Shown here piece by piece: positions 49,715-58,889 of a stretch of 64,000 nt of DNA. The stretch is from contig NC_079257.1 in assembly GCF_947241705.1 (NCBI RefSeq), positions 434,001 to 498,000 of the forward strand, in the 5' to 3' direction. The notes beneath the pieces were generated by a model. The model was not told where the DNA came from. It saw only the letters and a list, made by a program, of their open reading frames with translations, and did no database searches. The stretch's first letter is position 1. Every line of letters starts with the position of its first letter. Source of the stretch: Saccharomyces mikatae IFO 1815 (taxonomy: Eukaryota; Ascomycota; Saccharomycetes; Saccharomycetales; Saccharomycetaceae). A program made the position numbers and the translations under genes.

Positions 49715-50224
49715 AGCTCTGTGTCTTTATGCGTCTGTATGAGAATACCTAATTTGTTACCTAACTTTGTTGTCTGCTTTGTTACTTGCTTACTTGCGTG
49801 CACGTGAAGGAAGAAACTGACAGAAACTCAATTGCCAAGATACGATACCGAAGTCAACTATTTCTACCACCCGGCTGTACGCCTTACGACTCTATATATA
49901 CATACCCATATATAACACACCTGTCTTAGAACCTCACTGCAGTTTGTCCCTGGCGCCCCCCTGAGAACCCCTGCCCTGACCTGCCCAGCGGGGTGACCCC
50001 TGCCAGCCTGCGGATGAGGGGCCTTCCCTCCACGGGACGGGCCCAGGGGGGCTCCCTCTCCCTGGCGCGCTGGCGCTCTAGGCCCGATCCCCCGACGGTC
50101 CCCTTATAAGCAGCGCTGACGTGCTTGGACTTTGTTCCCTGTTCTTTTGTTCTTTTGTTCTTTGATCTTTGATCTCTGTTCTCTGTTCTGGTGTAGAGGG
50201 AGAGCAAGACAATCGCAGCAAGAT
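49715..50224. promoter_or_regulatory. TPS1: Bidirectional TPS1 / YBR126W-A stress promoter
   Basis: The 510-bp region has a GC-rich island (about 49935-50110) holding six STRE cores (CCCCT/AGGGG) at 49958, 49968, 49997, 50017, 50045 and 50100. TATA-like sequence lies on the TPS1 side (49890-49917) and TTATAAG at 50104-50110 on the other side. The leader before 50225 has a tandem run of GTTCTTTT and GATCTCTG-like units (50148-50192). Multiple STREs bound by Msn2/4 are known for TPS1. Sharing with the small divergent gene is inference. Confidence 0.75.
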
Positions 50225-50431
50225 ATGACTACTACCCCTGACAAACAGAAACAACAACAGCAAGATCAACCACAGGACAAATCGTTCGACTATGCTCACA
50301 TGTGTAAATGCATCGCAATGTTCTTTGTGGTTACAGGCGTGGTGTTGATGTTTTTCGAGACCGGGTTGGATCCACTACAGAAACTGCAAATCAAGCAAAT
50401 TCACCAGTCGGATGCTATTCCTCGCGCCTGA
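50225..50431 (+). CDS. MEO1: Small single-pass membrane protein, YBR126W-A homologue
   Basis: This 68-residue protein starts at the ATG at 50225; a longer open frame from 50132 lacks an earlier ATG. The N-terminal 20 residues are Gln/Lys/Asp-rich and polar (PDKQKQQQQDQPQDKS). One clear transmembrane helix spans about residues 26-44 (MCKCIAMFFVVTGVVLMFF), followed by a short polar tail. It matches the length and position of the uncharacterised S. cerevisiae YBR126W-A; the name MEO1 is from memory. Divergence from TPS1 across a six-STRE promoter suggests stress induction. Function unknown. Confidence 0.8.
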   Translation: MTTTPDKQKQQQQDQPQDKSFDYAHMCKCIAMFFVVTGVVLMFFETGLDPLQKLQIKQIHQSDAIPRA

Positions 50432-50667
50432 TTTGCATACGTCATGTATTATTTGTTGGTCTCTTTGTATTCTCATCCTTTTTCTTTCCTTTTTTTTTCT
50501 TTCTTTTTCAAATTACGGGATTATGCATATATAGGTGAGTATACGTACGTAAAAAACAAAAACACACATAAGCATCTATATACGTTTAAAAGCTTTGAAT
50601 TCGGATCTTTGGGTTTTACGAGAAAGAACGGGAAAATAAGAAAAGCTTTCGTTCAGCAACCATCCTT

Positions 50668-52218
50668 TTAGATGAGAGATTCTTGGTTGGCGTCCTTCTT
50701 CTTACCAGAGCTTCTTGTGTCAGCGTCTTCTTCATCTTCGTCGGCATCGTCTCTGGTTCTATCGTAAAATTCGTCAAGAATCTTTGGGGAGATTCTATTC
50801 AACATCTCCTTGGGGTAGATTCTTAGCAAACTCCATGCCTGGTCCAAACTTTCAAAAACAGTTCTGTCTTCGTAGGCGCCCTGTGTAATGAAGGTCTTTT
50901 CGAACTTTTCTAAAAATTCTAAAGATAGTTTGTCTTCGATGGATAGCGCTTCTTCACCGACAACGGCCTTCATGGCGGCGGCGTCCTTACCAATGGCGTA
51001 CTTGGCGTACAATTGATTGGAAACGTCACCGTGGTCCTTTCTGGTCATACCTTCACCAATGGCAGATTTCATCAATCTACTCAAGGAGGGCAAGACATTG
51101 ATTGGTGGATAGATACCCTTGTTATGTAGTTGACGATCAACAAAGATTTGACCCTCAGTAATGTACCCCGTCAAATCCGGAATTGGATGCGTGATATCAT
51201 CGTTGGGCATTGTCAAGATAGGTATTTGAGTGATGGACCCATTACGGCCCTCTACTCTACCGGCTCTTTCGTAAATGGTAGACAAATCTGTGTACATGTA
51301 ACCAGGATAACCTCTTCTACCTGGAACTTCTTCTCTAGCAGCAGAAACTTCTCTAAGCGCATCTGCATACGACGACATATCGGTCAAGATGGTCAAAACG
51401 TGACGTTCCGTTTGGTAAGCCAAGTATTCGGCCGTGGTCAAGGCCAATCTGGGGGTGATAATTCTTTCAATGGTAGGGTCATTGGCCAAATTCAAAAATA
51501 ATGAGGTTCTTTCCAAAGACCCATTTTCTTCGAAATCTTGTTTGAAAAATCTAGCGGTTTCCAAGTTAACACCCATAGCAGCAAAGACGATCGAAAAATT
51601 ATCTTCGTGACCATCATGAACATCTTTGGTGGGTCTCACCAAACCAGCTTGTCTACAAATTTGTGCTGCAATTTCATTATGTGGTAAACCGGATGCGGAA
51701 AAAATTGGGATCTTTTGACCTCTGGCAATGGAGTTCATTGTGTCGATAGCAGAAACACCAGTAGAAATCATTTCTTCTGGATAGATACGAGCATATGGGT
51801 TGATAGGAGAACCATTAATGTCCAAGTAGTCCTCTGCAAAAACTTTAGGACCGTTGTCAATGGGTCTACCAGAACCATCGAAGATTCTACCTAACATGTC
51901 TTCAGACACAGGAATTCTCAAACTTTCACCAGTGAATTCCACAGTAGTCTTCTTAACATCAATACCAGATGTACCTTCAAACACTTGCACAATGGCTCTA
52001 TCTCCTCTGATTTCTAAAACTTGACCTTGTCTCACAGTTCCATCGGGCAATGTCAAATTCACAATTTCATTGTAACGTGGGAACTTGACCTTTTCCAAAA
52101 TAACCAAAGGACCATTCACACCACCGACCGTATTATAGTTCAGTCTAGGCTTCACATTGAAACCTTGTTCCACGGCTTTCTTATTTATGGCATACAACTC
52201 TTTATCAGACAAAACCAT
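50668..52218 (-). CDS. VMA2: Vma2, V-ATPase V1 subunit B
   Basis: The gene encodes 516 residues (S. cerevisiae 517). Subunit B alternates with the catalytic subunit A in the V1 hexamer that hydrolyses ATP to acidify the vacuole. It holds the non-catalytic nucleotide site: the P-loop region is replaced by [15 protein letters not shown] (about 172), as usual for B subunits. Other family blocks are LTIEYLA-like [30 protein letters not shown] (about 285, in parts) and [14 protein letters not shown]. The C-terminus is an acidic tail ending ANQESLI. Codon use is biased toward highly expressed genes, between TEF2 and average. Confidence 0.97.
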   Translation of the reverse strand: MVLSDKELYAINKKAVEQGFNVKPRLNYNTVGGVNGPLVILEKVKFPRYNEIVNLTLPDGTVRQGQVLEIRGDRAIVQVFEGTSGIDVKKTTVEFTGESLRIPVSEDMLGRIFDGSGRPIDNGPKVFAEDYLDINGSPINPYARIYPEEMISTGVSAIDTMNSIARGQKIPIFSASGLPHNEIAAQICRQAGLVRPTKDVHDGHEDNFSIVFAAMGVNLETARFFKQDFEENGSLERTSLFLNLANDPTIERIITPRLALTTAEYLAYQTERHVLTILTDMSSYADALREVSAAREEVPGRRGYPGYMYTDLSTIYERAGRVEGRNGSITQIPILTMPNDDITHPIPDLTGYITEGQIFVDRQLHNKGIYPPINVLPSLSRLMKSAIGEGMTRKDHGDVSNQLYAKYAIGKDAAAMKAVVGEEALSIEDKLSLEFLEKFEKTFITQGAYEDRTVFESLDQAWSLLRIYPKEMLNRISPKILDEFYDRTRDDADEDEEDADTRSSGKKKDANQESLI

Positions 52219-52348
52219 CCCTGCAGTATTTATTTCACGCTTGGTGCACTGTCTACTCTTACAATCACAATCTTGTTAACAATGGTTGTCTATCTATACT
52301 AAAATCATTTAGTCCTTTATCTCTTATCCTTTTCTTTCAAACGGGGCG

Positions 52349-52404
52349 AAAAAAAAAAAAAAAAAAACAAAAATTAACTAAAAAACTGAGTTGGTTCTTA
52401 CCCG
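52349..52404. promoter_or_regulatory. Poly(dA:dT) tract and Reb1 site in the VMA2 promoter
   Basis: A19 at 52349-52367 and a Reb1 core TTACCCG at 52398-52404 lie 130-190 bp upstream of the VMA2 ATG. The pairing of a Reb1 site with a poly(dA:dT) tract is the usual recipe for a nucleosome-free yeast promoter. Confidence 0.65.
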
Positions 52405-52493
52405 AATGCTTAATACACTGGCTGCTATTGTTTATGACTGACTATATGCAACTTATACACACGGCAGGAAAAAAAAGTGCGCACTAATGTTCT

Positions 52494-53528
52494 CTAGCCC
52501 ACCACATACCATCGGTCATGAGGTCCTGTGAGAGCCGAAGCCGGTGCGGTCCGCCTTGCAGGATGCCCTCTGTGTGGATTGTTTAAGTGGTCCAAAACCA
52601 TGGAGTACAGCATCCCAAAAGTCCAGTATAGCGAGACCGACCTACACTTTATCTTGTTCCGTTTGACCATGTTATAGAACAGTCCATCCACATCATATTG
52701 GTCCAATAGCCATGGAATGTCCATGGGTGTTGAGGGTACGAGTTTCAAATGTCTACATATTTGTAAAATATTTATGATCAGCTTGATCAATTTTTGTACT
52801 ACTGTCTGTGTGTCATTGGAAGACTCAAACACGGGCTGATCACTGCTGTTGTTGGTATAGGGGAGTTTAATGATAAGAATGTCGGAAAAGAAAGTAACAT
52901 ACTTCCACATAGTGTTGATGGAATCATTTGTTATTACAAGAGGTAAAACGCGGAAATTTTTCAAGGATATTAATGGTTGAAAGGCAATAGCGAAGGGTAT
53001 TTGAAAATTATCTTGTAGTTTTTGGATGACAAACCAATTATTTAGCAAATTGATTTTGTAATTTTTAGTTGACTCACAGATCTTGGATACTTGGGTCAAC
53101 TTTCTTTTCGCCTCATTGATATCCGCTTGCTCTCTTAATTTGGTAGTGCTAGCCCCCACATTAGAGCGCTCATGGTTGTCTATTTCTAGTTTCAATTTTC
53201 TAATGTGATCCCTTCTACTATGTATCCGCTCATTCAGCTGTTCTATCCTGTATTTAATTCGGTTGTTATTTTTTTTCATTCGTAAAATATCCAACTTCAT
53301 GAGACTAGATGTCAGGGGGTCCTTCTTTTTCTCCAATGACTTGACATCTATCCGATCGTAGTTCATAGCCTCGTTTAATATGCGTTCCACCTTCTCATTA
53401 AGCACCTTATTCTCATCATTCAAGGAGATTAAATCCAATTTTACTTTCAACAACAGACTAGGGCTCGTATTAATACAATGCGCACAGTATATTACATGCG
53501 CTCTGTGATGACAAATTGGGCAATGCAT
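52494..53528 (-). CDS. ATG14: Atg14, autophagy-specific subunit of PI3-kinase complex I
   Basis: The gene encodes 344 residues, as in S. cerevisiae. Atg14 directs the Vps34-Vps15-Vps30 complex to the pre-autophagosomal structure. The N-terminus has a double CxxC motif (C3, C6, C15, C18), the conserved cysteine knot of the family. Coiled coils occupy about residues 30-150 (LNEKVERILNEAMNY, IRKLKLEIDNHERS), binding Vps30. The C-terminal half is variable and known to be partly dispensable. VPS15, a partner, sits at the left edge of the window. Confidence 0.93.
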   Translation of the reverse strand: MHCPICHHRAHVIYCAHCINTSPSLLLKVKLDLISLNDENKVLNEKVERILNEAMNYDRIDVKSLEKKKDPLTSSLMKLDILRMKKNNNRIKYRIEQLNERIHSRRDHIRKLKLEIDNHERSNVGASTTKLREQADINEAKRKLTQVSKICESTKNYKINLLNNWFVIQKLQDNFQIPFAIAFQPLISLKNFRVLPLVITNDSINTMWKYVTFFSDILIIKLPYTNNSSDQPVFESSNDTQTVVQKLIKLIINILQICRHLKLVPSTPMDIPWLLDQYDVDGLFYNMVKRNKIKCRSVSLYWTFGMLYSMVLDHLNNPHRGHPARRTAPASALTGPHDRWYVVG

Positions 53529-53777
53529 GACATACCAAGATTCTGTTTATTGGCTTTCTCTCCCTATTTCAATCCGTTCTTCTCTGCTTCTTTTGATCAC
53601 TTTTGTATCAGCTGTTCCCTTATTTTTTATATACAGAAAAAAAATGCTTATTGACTATAGATTACAAACCAAATAGAGTAAAACTACTTAGTGAAATAAA
53701 CAGTTACATACTTTATCTAAAAGTACAAGAGAAAAAAAAATCAATGAATAATTATTACCAGCATTTCTTACATATAT

Positions 53778-54749
53778 TTAACTTTTAATTTTTTTTCTTA
53801 TTAAGATGCTACTCTTGAAATTTATTATCCAATCCACCATATCTTGATCGTTAGCGGCCTTGAAAGATAGCCTTTCGTCAAATGTAATCAACGCAAAATT
53901 AGTATCATCACTCTTAATCTTAGAGTTATTATCGAGTTCAATACAATCAATGATTTTATCCAATTTAATGCTTTTTTTTAACTTTCCGGTCTTGAAAGAA
54001 TACAGATTGAATGAAGTATTGGTCAATTCTACATTGAACTTTTGCCACTTGGCCCTATTGAACAGCTTCTTCTTTTTCACTCTAGTGTAAAGAATACCAG
54101 AACAAACTTGGTGCTCTGCGTTTCTAGGATCGAACATCCTATAAAACTCTTTGTCTTCACGGGACAGTTGCTCATCCATTGTCAAATTACAAGAACATTT
54201 ACTGGTAGAAGGGCCCGCCTTTTCATCAACTACAATTAAATCATCCTCATCTTCGTCCTCGTCATAATCACTACCCGTAGTGACACTTTCGTTGCCACCA
54301 GGGCTAGACAGAAATTTCTCAAGGGCAATTTTCCAATCGTGCATCAGTTCCCTGTCGATGTTCTCGCTTTGCCCCCGGGGAAATTTGAATATTAAATCCT
54401 TGGATGGAGTGTAAATAGTTAGTATTCCATCAAGCTCACTCATCTTGAAATTAAGTATTTCGAACCTCGGTATGACACTTATAGCCTCTCTCTCATCTCG
54501 GGTTTTATAATAAGAAAACTGATTTTTCCTCAGGACACACCAATAATGGTGATCTATTGATCTTGGCCACCACAAATGTCGATGGTGATGATGATGGTAA
54601 TTCAGCGGTACATTATCGGCAACTTCATTGTTGCTCGAACTAGATTGGGCTGCCGGCGTTTTATTTTGAGATGTTGATGGCTTTTTGATAAGCTCCGATG
54701 CCATCAAAATTTCATGCTGACTCGATGGTGCAGCCGTGTCCGATATCAT
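53778..54749 (-). CDS. OPY1: Opy1, tandem PH-domain protein
   Basis: From the ATG at 54749 (MISDTAAPSSQHEIL) the protein has 323 residues (S. cerevisiae 328). Opy1 has two pleckstrin-homology domains, one that binds PI(4,5)P2 and one that binds the PI4P 5-kinase Mss4, and so acts as a coincidence sensor that restrains PI(4,5)P2 synthesis; overproduction blocks pheromone arrest. PH domain 1 covers about residues 60-180 (WCVLRKNQFSYYKT). An acidic linker follows (DYDEDEDEDD, about 195). PH domain 2 covers about 220-320 (KWQKFNVELTNTSFNLY). Upstream in-frame codons reach only a GTG at 54788 and are not included. Confidence 0.9.
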   Translation of the reverse strand: MISDTAAPSSQHEILMASELIKKPSTSQNKTPAAQSSSSNNEVADNVPLNYHHHHHRHLWWPRSIDHHYWCVLRKNQFSYYKTRDEREAISVIPRFEILNFKMSELDGILTIYTPSKDLIFKFPRGQSENIDRELMHDWKIALEKFLSSPGGNESVTTGSDYDEDEDEDDLIVVDEKAGPSTSKCSCNLTMDEQLSREDKEFYRMFDPRNAEHQVCSGILYTRVKKKKLFNRAKWQKFNVELTNTSFNLYSFKTGKLKKSIKLDKIIDCIELDNNSKIKSDDTNFALITFDERLSFKAANDQDMVDWIINFKSSILIRKKIKS

Positions 54750-55006
54750 TGGTGTGACAGAAATTATCAAAATTGAAGTTAATACCACTGCTTATGTGTG
54801 TTCTGTCAGCCACCTTGGTATTGCGTACCATGCTTTGGCACGTTCATTTAACATCAGCCACATTATAGTGGAAAAAGTTCGTTGTGAGTGACTGAACAAA
54901 CGAAAAATATAGATTCGTGTATAAAACCTGAGAGGCATCTATTTAATTATTCTTTGTTCTAATATTTAAATGATCTTCGTATATCTACTCCCGTGTGCGT
55001 GTATAA

Positions 55007-56284
55007 TTAGGGTTGAGTACCGTGCGCAACCAGGCTGTTCCTCTTTTTCTTATGAGTGGAGGAAATAGCTCTTGTAACACCAGGAGGCACTGAGACTGTG
55101 GGAGATGTACTAGGATCGTTATTATGCGTTACGTTTGTTTTCCCACTACTTGAGCTTGGTTTTCTGACAGAAGCTGTCCTTTTAACACCAGGTAGAACCG
55201 GAGATGCGGATTTGGGAATAGAACCTGATGACAGCAAAGGCGACGCAGTATAGAAACTTCTTCTTTTACTGTTACTGTTATTAACGTTAGAGGATGAATC
55301 GTTTAAGTTCGGCGTCTTCCTCAATTTGACCACCTTGATAGGGAGCATATCCAATGCATTGCTACTACTCGAAGTGCTAACAATGTTACTTTCAGTTTGT
55401 GTTTGCACATTCTTTTTCAGGGTTTGAAGTATCGCGTGTTTATTATCTACCTTTTCATCATTTTTTTCTAAAATATCTTTCAAATCCATCCTCTCAGCAA
55501 AAGTTGATATCAGATTTTCATTTGTCTGGTATAACTTTAACCAATTTTGTAAATTTAACTCATCTAGAGACTGTGAAATTATCTTGCTTAATTTTGATTC
55601 CTTTTCTGTTTCCATAATTTTCAAATCCTTGACAGAGTCATTGAATTTATTTAAATTCAAATCTATATCTGAATTTGAACTAGTATCGGAACCATAATTG
55701 AAATTTTGATTACTTAACTCTAATTCCAACAAGCCAATTTTTTCATTTAATTTGGAAACCTCTGCGGAATAATGATCTCTATAGAAATTCTGTGATTCCA
55801 ATAATGAATTGTAGTTAACCTCCATATTTTGTAATTGTTCAGAACATGATTTTTCAATAGAACTGGAATTTTTCACCATTTTAGTCAATTCTGCCATCTT
55901 CTCCTTTTGTTCGTTGTAATTGTTACTCAATTCACTATAATTTTTCTCTAGCTCCTTTAGCTTCTTATTCTTTCTTTCGAATATCGAGTTAAGGTTCTCG
56001 TTTTCATTCTTTAAAAGGTTCAAATTCTCTAGTAGTTTCGATTCTTTGGATTGTGCTACTTCCAACTTACTCAATAAAGTCTGAGATTGAGTAGTCAATT
56101 GTAAGTTCGTCTTTGTCAGCATATCGATCTGATCATGTAGTGATTCAATAACTCTGGAGGAAGAAGCATTTTGGCTAAAAGAATTTCTGTCTTTTGTGGG
56201 GGAATTTTCCAAGTTGGCCATAAAAATGTTATGATGGGGAGCCAATTTACTTGGGGAAGCCTGGGCGTTGTCTTGATCCGACAT
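55007..56284 (-). CDS. SHE3: She3, adaptor for Myo4-driven mRNA transport
   Basis: The gene encodes 425 residues, as in S. cerevisiae. She3 links the myosin Myo4 to She2-bound ASH1 and other mRNAs for transport to the bud tip, and helps cortical ER inheritance. Residues about 45-200 are heptad-rich coiled coil (LENLNLLKNENENLNSIF), the Myo4-binding half. The C-terminal third (about 300-425) is basic, Ser/Pro-rich and disordered, with KKKRNSL near the end, and binds She2 and RNA. SHE3 is divergent from CCZ1 over about 290 bp. Confidence 0.94.
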   Translation of the reverse strand: MSDQDNAQASPSKLAPHHNIFMANLENSPTKDRNSFSQNASSSRVIESLHDQIDMLTKTNLQLTTQSQTLLSKLEVAQSKESKLLENLNLLKNENENLNSIFERKNKKLKELEKNYSELSNNYNEQKEKMAELTKMVKNSSSIEKSCSEQLQNMEVNYNSLLESQNFYRDHYSAEVSKLNEKIGLLELELSNQNFNYGSDTSSNSDIDLNLNKFNDSVKDLKIMETEKESKLSKIISQSLDELNLQNWLKLYQTNENLISTFAERMDLKDILEKNDEKVDNKHAILQTLKKNVQTQTESNIVSTSSSSNALDMLPIKVVKLRKTPNLNDSSSNVNNSNSKRRSFYTASPLLSSGSIPKSASPVLPGVKRTASVRKPSSSSGKTNVTHNNDPSTSPTVSVPPGVTRAISSTHKKKRNSLVAHGTQP

Positions 56285-56440
56285 CTCACGCGGAATTACT
56301 GTCGTTGAGCCTTGATATATTGAGGAAACAAGCTACCGTTGGATCACCCCTTCGAAATATAGATACGCATAGAAGTAAATAAGTAAACAAATGGGTATAA
56401 TAGTAATGAAGCTCTCGCCCGAACAAAAGGTAAAAACACG

Positions 56441-56447
56441 CGGGTAA
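56441..56447 (-). promoter_or_regulatory. Reb1 site in the SHE3/CCZ1 divergent promoter
   Basis: CGGGTAA (reverse of TTACCCG), preceded by CACG, lies between the divergent starts. It is 157 bp from the SHE3 ATG and 133 bp before the favoured CCZ1 ATG. Confidence 0.6.
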
Positions 56448-56573
56448 CAGATTTAATTATTTATGACAATAGCAATATCAAGAGGTAACAATGGAGATAT
56501 AGTTAGGATTAAAGCGGGATCAAATCTACGCTACAATTCTCAGAACGATAGAATTGATGTATGGAAGCTAGAC

Positions 56574-58694
56574 ATGAGGCTACGATATATTACGGTTTTT
56601 GATCCATCAAGATCTACCAACGAAAATGACACTTTCAAGCAGTTGTTGCTATTCCATTGTTTTGGCAGTACTCATTCAGTTCCCTCCTTAAATGAAAAGC
56701 TGTCCATCATAGGGATAATTCAGGGAATATGGTCATTCACCAGTTCATGTTCAAACGGTGACGACGGACATAAAGATTTAGAAAAAACTATTGAGCTGAA
56801 CAACGATGTTATTCTCTGCATTAAAGTCGAATCAAGGTTTTTTATTAGTTTAGCAATTTCAAATATTAGCGATGAACAGAATGCGATACCCTTTCAATAT
56901 TTCAATGCTTACTTATGGCTTAGTTACAAATTCTTCAAGCTGCTAAATGGACCTTTTTCCCGATTTAACGAGGATTTTAATAAATTAACAGATTCATTGA
57001 ACGAATTTGTTATCCCGTTCTGGAATGATATTTATCTAAATCTGGAAACAATAACGAATAGGTCCTTTACTATAATATGGCCTGGGTTTTACAAAAGAGC
57101 GAACTTCCAGCAAGCCTCTTATAGCCCTGTAAACAAAAACATTGTCAAAGAATCATGGGATGCTATAATCTTACAAAACATTCTCTTGGATAAGAAGAGC
57201 TATTTGGGATTAAAAGATATTCTAGTTTACCACTTGCCAAAATGCACCAAGGCAGCTGATAAAGAGTATATAGGAACAAAAACTTATGGTCTAGTTAGGA
57301 ACTTTACAAGTGATCTAAACACACTACCAGACATTTCTAATTGGTTATACCATCTGCACCATACCTATGGTGAAATATCAAGCCATATCTTAACGGGAAA
57401 TGCCCATTTCAAAGAGGAGTTACAAGTGGGAGAGGAACAAGAGCGAAATCAAACCGCAGGCGAGAGACAAGAAGAAGAAGAAGCACAACAGCAGCAGCAG
57501 GAGCAACGAGATAATACACAAAATAATAAAAACGATTTTTCTCTTTCGGAAAGAATGATACATAATGTAACACTTCCCATTTCTTTTGCATATGACGCTA
57601 TACACGAAGTGAGTGCCACAACTGGAGTTTCGAGTAGTTTATCCATGATAATGGACTATATACCGAAGCCTCATTGGCCGTTCATGTCATCATCAAATAG
57701 GAATTCCGATAACAATAAATACCCAAGCATTAATGAAAACACAAGTTCGAATACCTCACTAGTAACGGAACCAGAGACAGTGGGAGGAACTATAGGTAAC
57801 TCAAGATTTGGATTCTTAATATCTCCATTGAACTCCAATCTGCTTCCATCATCATATCAGACCTTGAAGCTTAATTTGGATTTTGAAAACTCAAAAGGCA
57901 ATGAAGACTTTTATAATTGTCTATTTTGGTATTTTGACGATTTTTTAGTTATAATTGTTTGTGATCCAGATTTTAGCAGGATTTCAGAAAGGAGCTACTT
58001 AAAGGACTTGAGTTTCCGATTGTGTCAGAGTATGAAATGTTTGACCAATGAAATTTTTAGCTCCCAAAATTGCAATAGCATGGAGTCATTCGGTTATGTA
58101 ATCAAAGACATTATCACCAACGAAATTGACTCATCCGTTCCTTTTGGATCTCCAAGAATGGCTTCGGACGATAATATTTCAACTTTGCAACTGGCAATCA
58201 ATGGCATAGATCAATTCATTAATAATAGCTCAAATTCGCTATCATCAACCAACTGGAATCCAATATCTATCATGGGAGGTTTGAATACTAAAAGCAAGAA
58301 CAGTATTACACCTGATAGTTTAAACGAGACAATTGATAATAATCAATCATCCAAAAGAAAATATGTGAATTTCTTGAATTTAATGAGCGCGGATAAGTTA
58401 TGGGACTTGCAGATTGATGTCTTACAATTCTTGGTCAGCTTACAGAATTCCAAAAGAGACCCAGAATACTTTCAGGAAGAAAGATTATTGAAATTAAACA
58501 ACGGTGTTTTATGTTATATCAGAGAAACCGATTCGAAATTGATTATTATCATCAAAAATTGGTTCTCGAATAACGACACCACAAAGGCTATGAAACAAAA
58601 GAATCTTTCCAATTCCAGTGCCTGGAGGGAAAGTTCGTTGTTTCGAAGTTTAGGTTGCGATGTAATTGATTGGTGGGAATCCAGAGATTTATAA
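56574..58694 (+). CDS. CCZ1: Ccz1, subunit of the Mon1-Ccz1 Rab7 exchange factor
   Basis: From the ATG at 56574 the protein has 706 residues (S. cerevisiae 704). With Mon1, Ccz1 activates Ypt7 on late endosomes, autophagosomes and vacuoles. The N-terminal longin-type domain starts RYITVFDPSRSTNEND and carries the Rab-exchange surface. A low-complexity Glu/Gln insert (EEEEAQQQQQEQ) lies near residue 300, and further conserved domains run to WWESRD at the end. The same frame has an earlier ATG at 56463 that would add 37 residues. The S. cerevisiae start methionine, as I remember it, aligns with a leucine here, so the start has moved upstream by at least two codons. Confidence 0.9.
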   Translation: MRLRYITVFDPSRSTNENDTFKQLLLFHCFGSTHSVPSLNEKLSIIGIIQGIWSFTSSCSNGDDGHKDLEKTIELNNDVILCIKVESRFFISLAISNISDEQNAIPFQYFNAYLWLSYKFFKLLNGPFSRFNEDFNKLTDSLNEFVIPFWNDIYLNLETITNRSFTIIWPGFYKRANFQQASYSPVNKNIVKESWDAIILQNILLDKKSYLGLKDILVYHLPKCTKAADKEYIGTKTYGLVRNFTSDLNTLPDISNWLYHLHHTYGEISSHILTGNAHFKEELQVGEEQERNQTAGERQEEEEAQQQQQEQRDNTQNNKNDFSLSERMIHNVTLPISFAYDAIHEVSATTGVSSSLSMIMDYIPKPHWPFMSSSNRNSDNNKYPSINENTSSNTSLVTEPETVGGTIGNSRFGFLISPLNSNLLPSSYQTLKLNLDFENSKGNEDFYNCLFWYFDDFLVIIVCDPDFSRISERSYLKDLSFRLCQSMKCLTNEIFSSQNCNSMESFGYVIKDIITNEIDSSVPFGSPRMASDDNISTLQLAINGIDQFINNSSNSLSSTNWNPISIMGGLNTKSKNSITPDSLNETIDNNQSSKRKYVNFLNLMSADKLWDLQIDVLQFLVSLQNSKRDPEYFQEERLLKLNNGVLCYIRETDSKLIIIIKNWFSNNDTTKAMKQKNLSNSSAWRESSLFRSLGCDVIDWWESRDL

Positions 58695-58889
58695 AAAAAA
58701 AGGAGTAAGATTTAGCATTCGATGAATTTAGAAAATAAATAGGCAATTAATAATAAGAGAAAAAACTTAGGCAAAATAAGGATCAGTGACGCATAAATCA
58801 CAAGGGCGCATACCTATATACATACAACATCCCTCATAGAAAAGACATGGATAATCATGGAAAATGCACAAATATCAATAGTAAGCCCA

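Noticed and set aside
54750-54788. 13-codon upstream extension of OPY1
   Set aside because: Begins with GTG and has no ATG; the ATG at 54749 is adequate.
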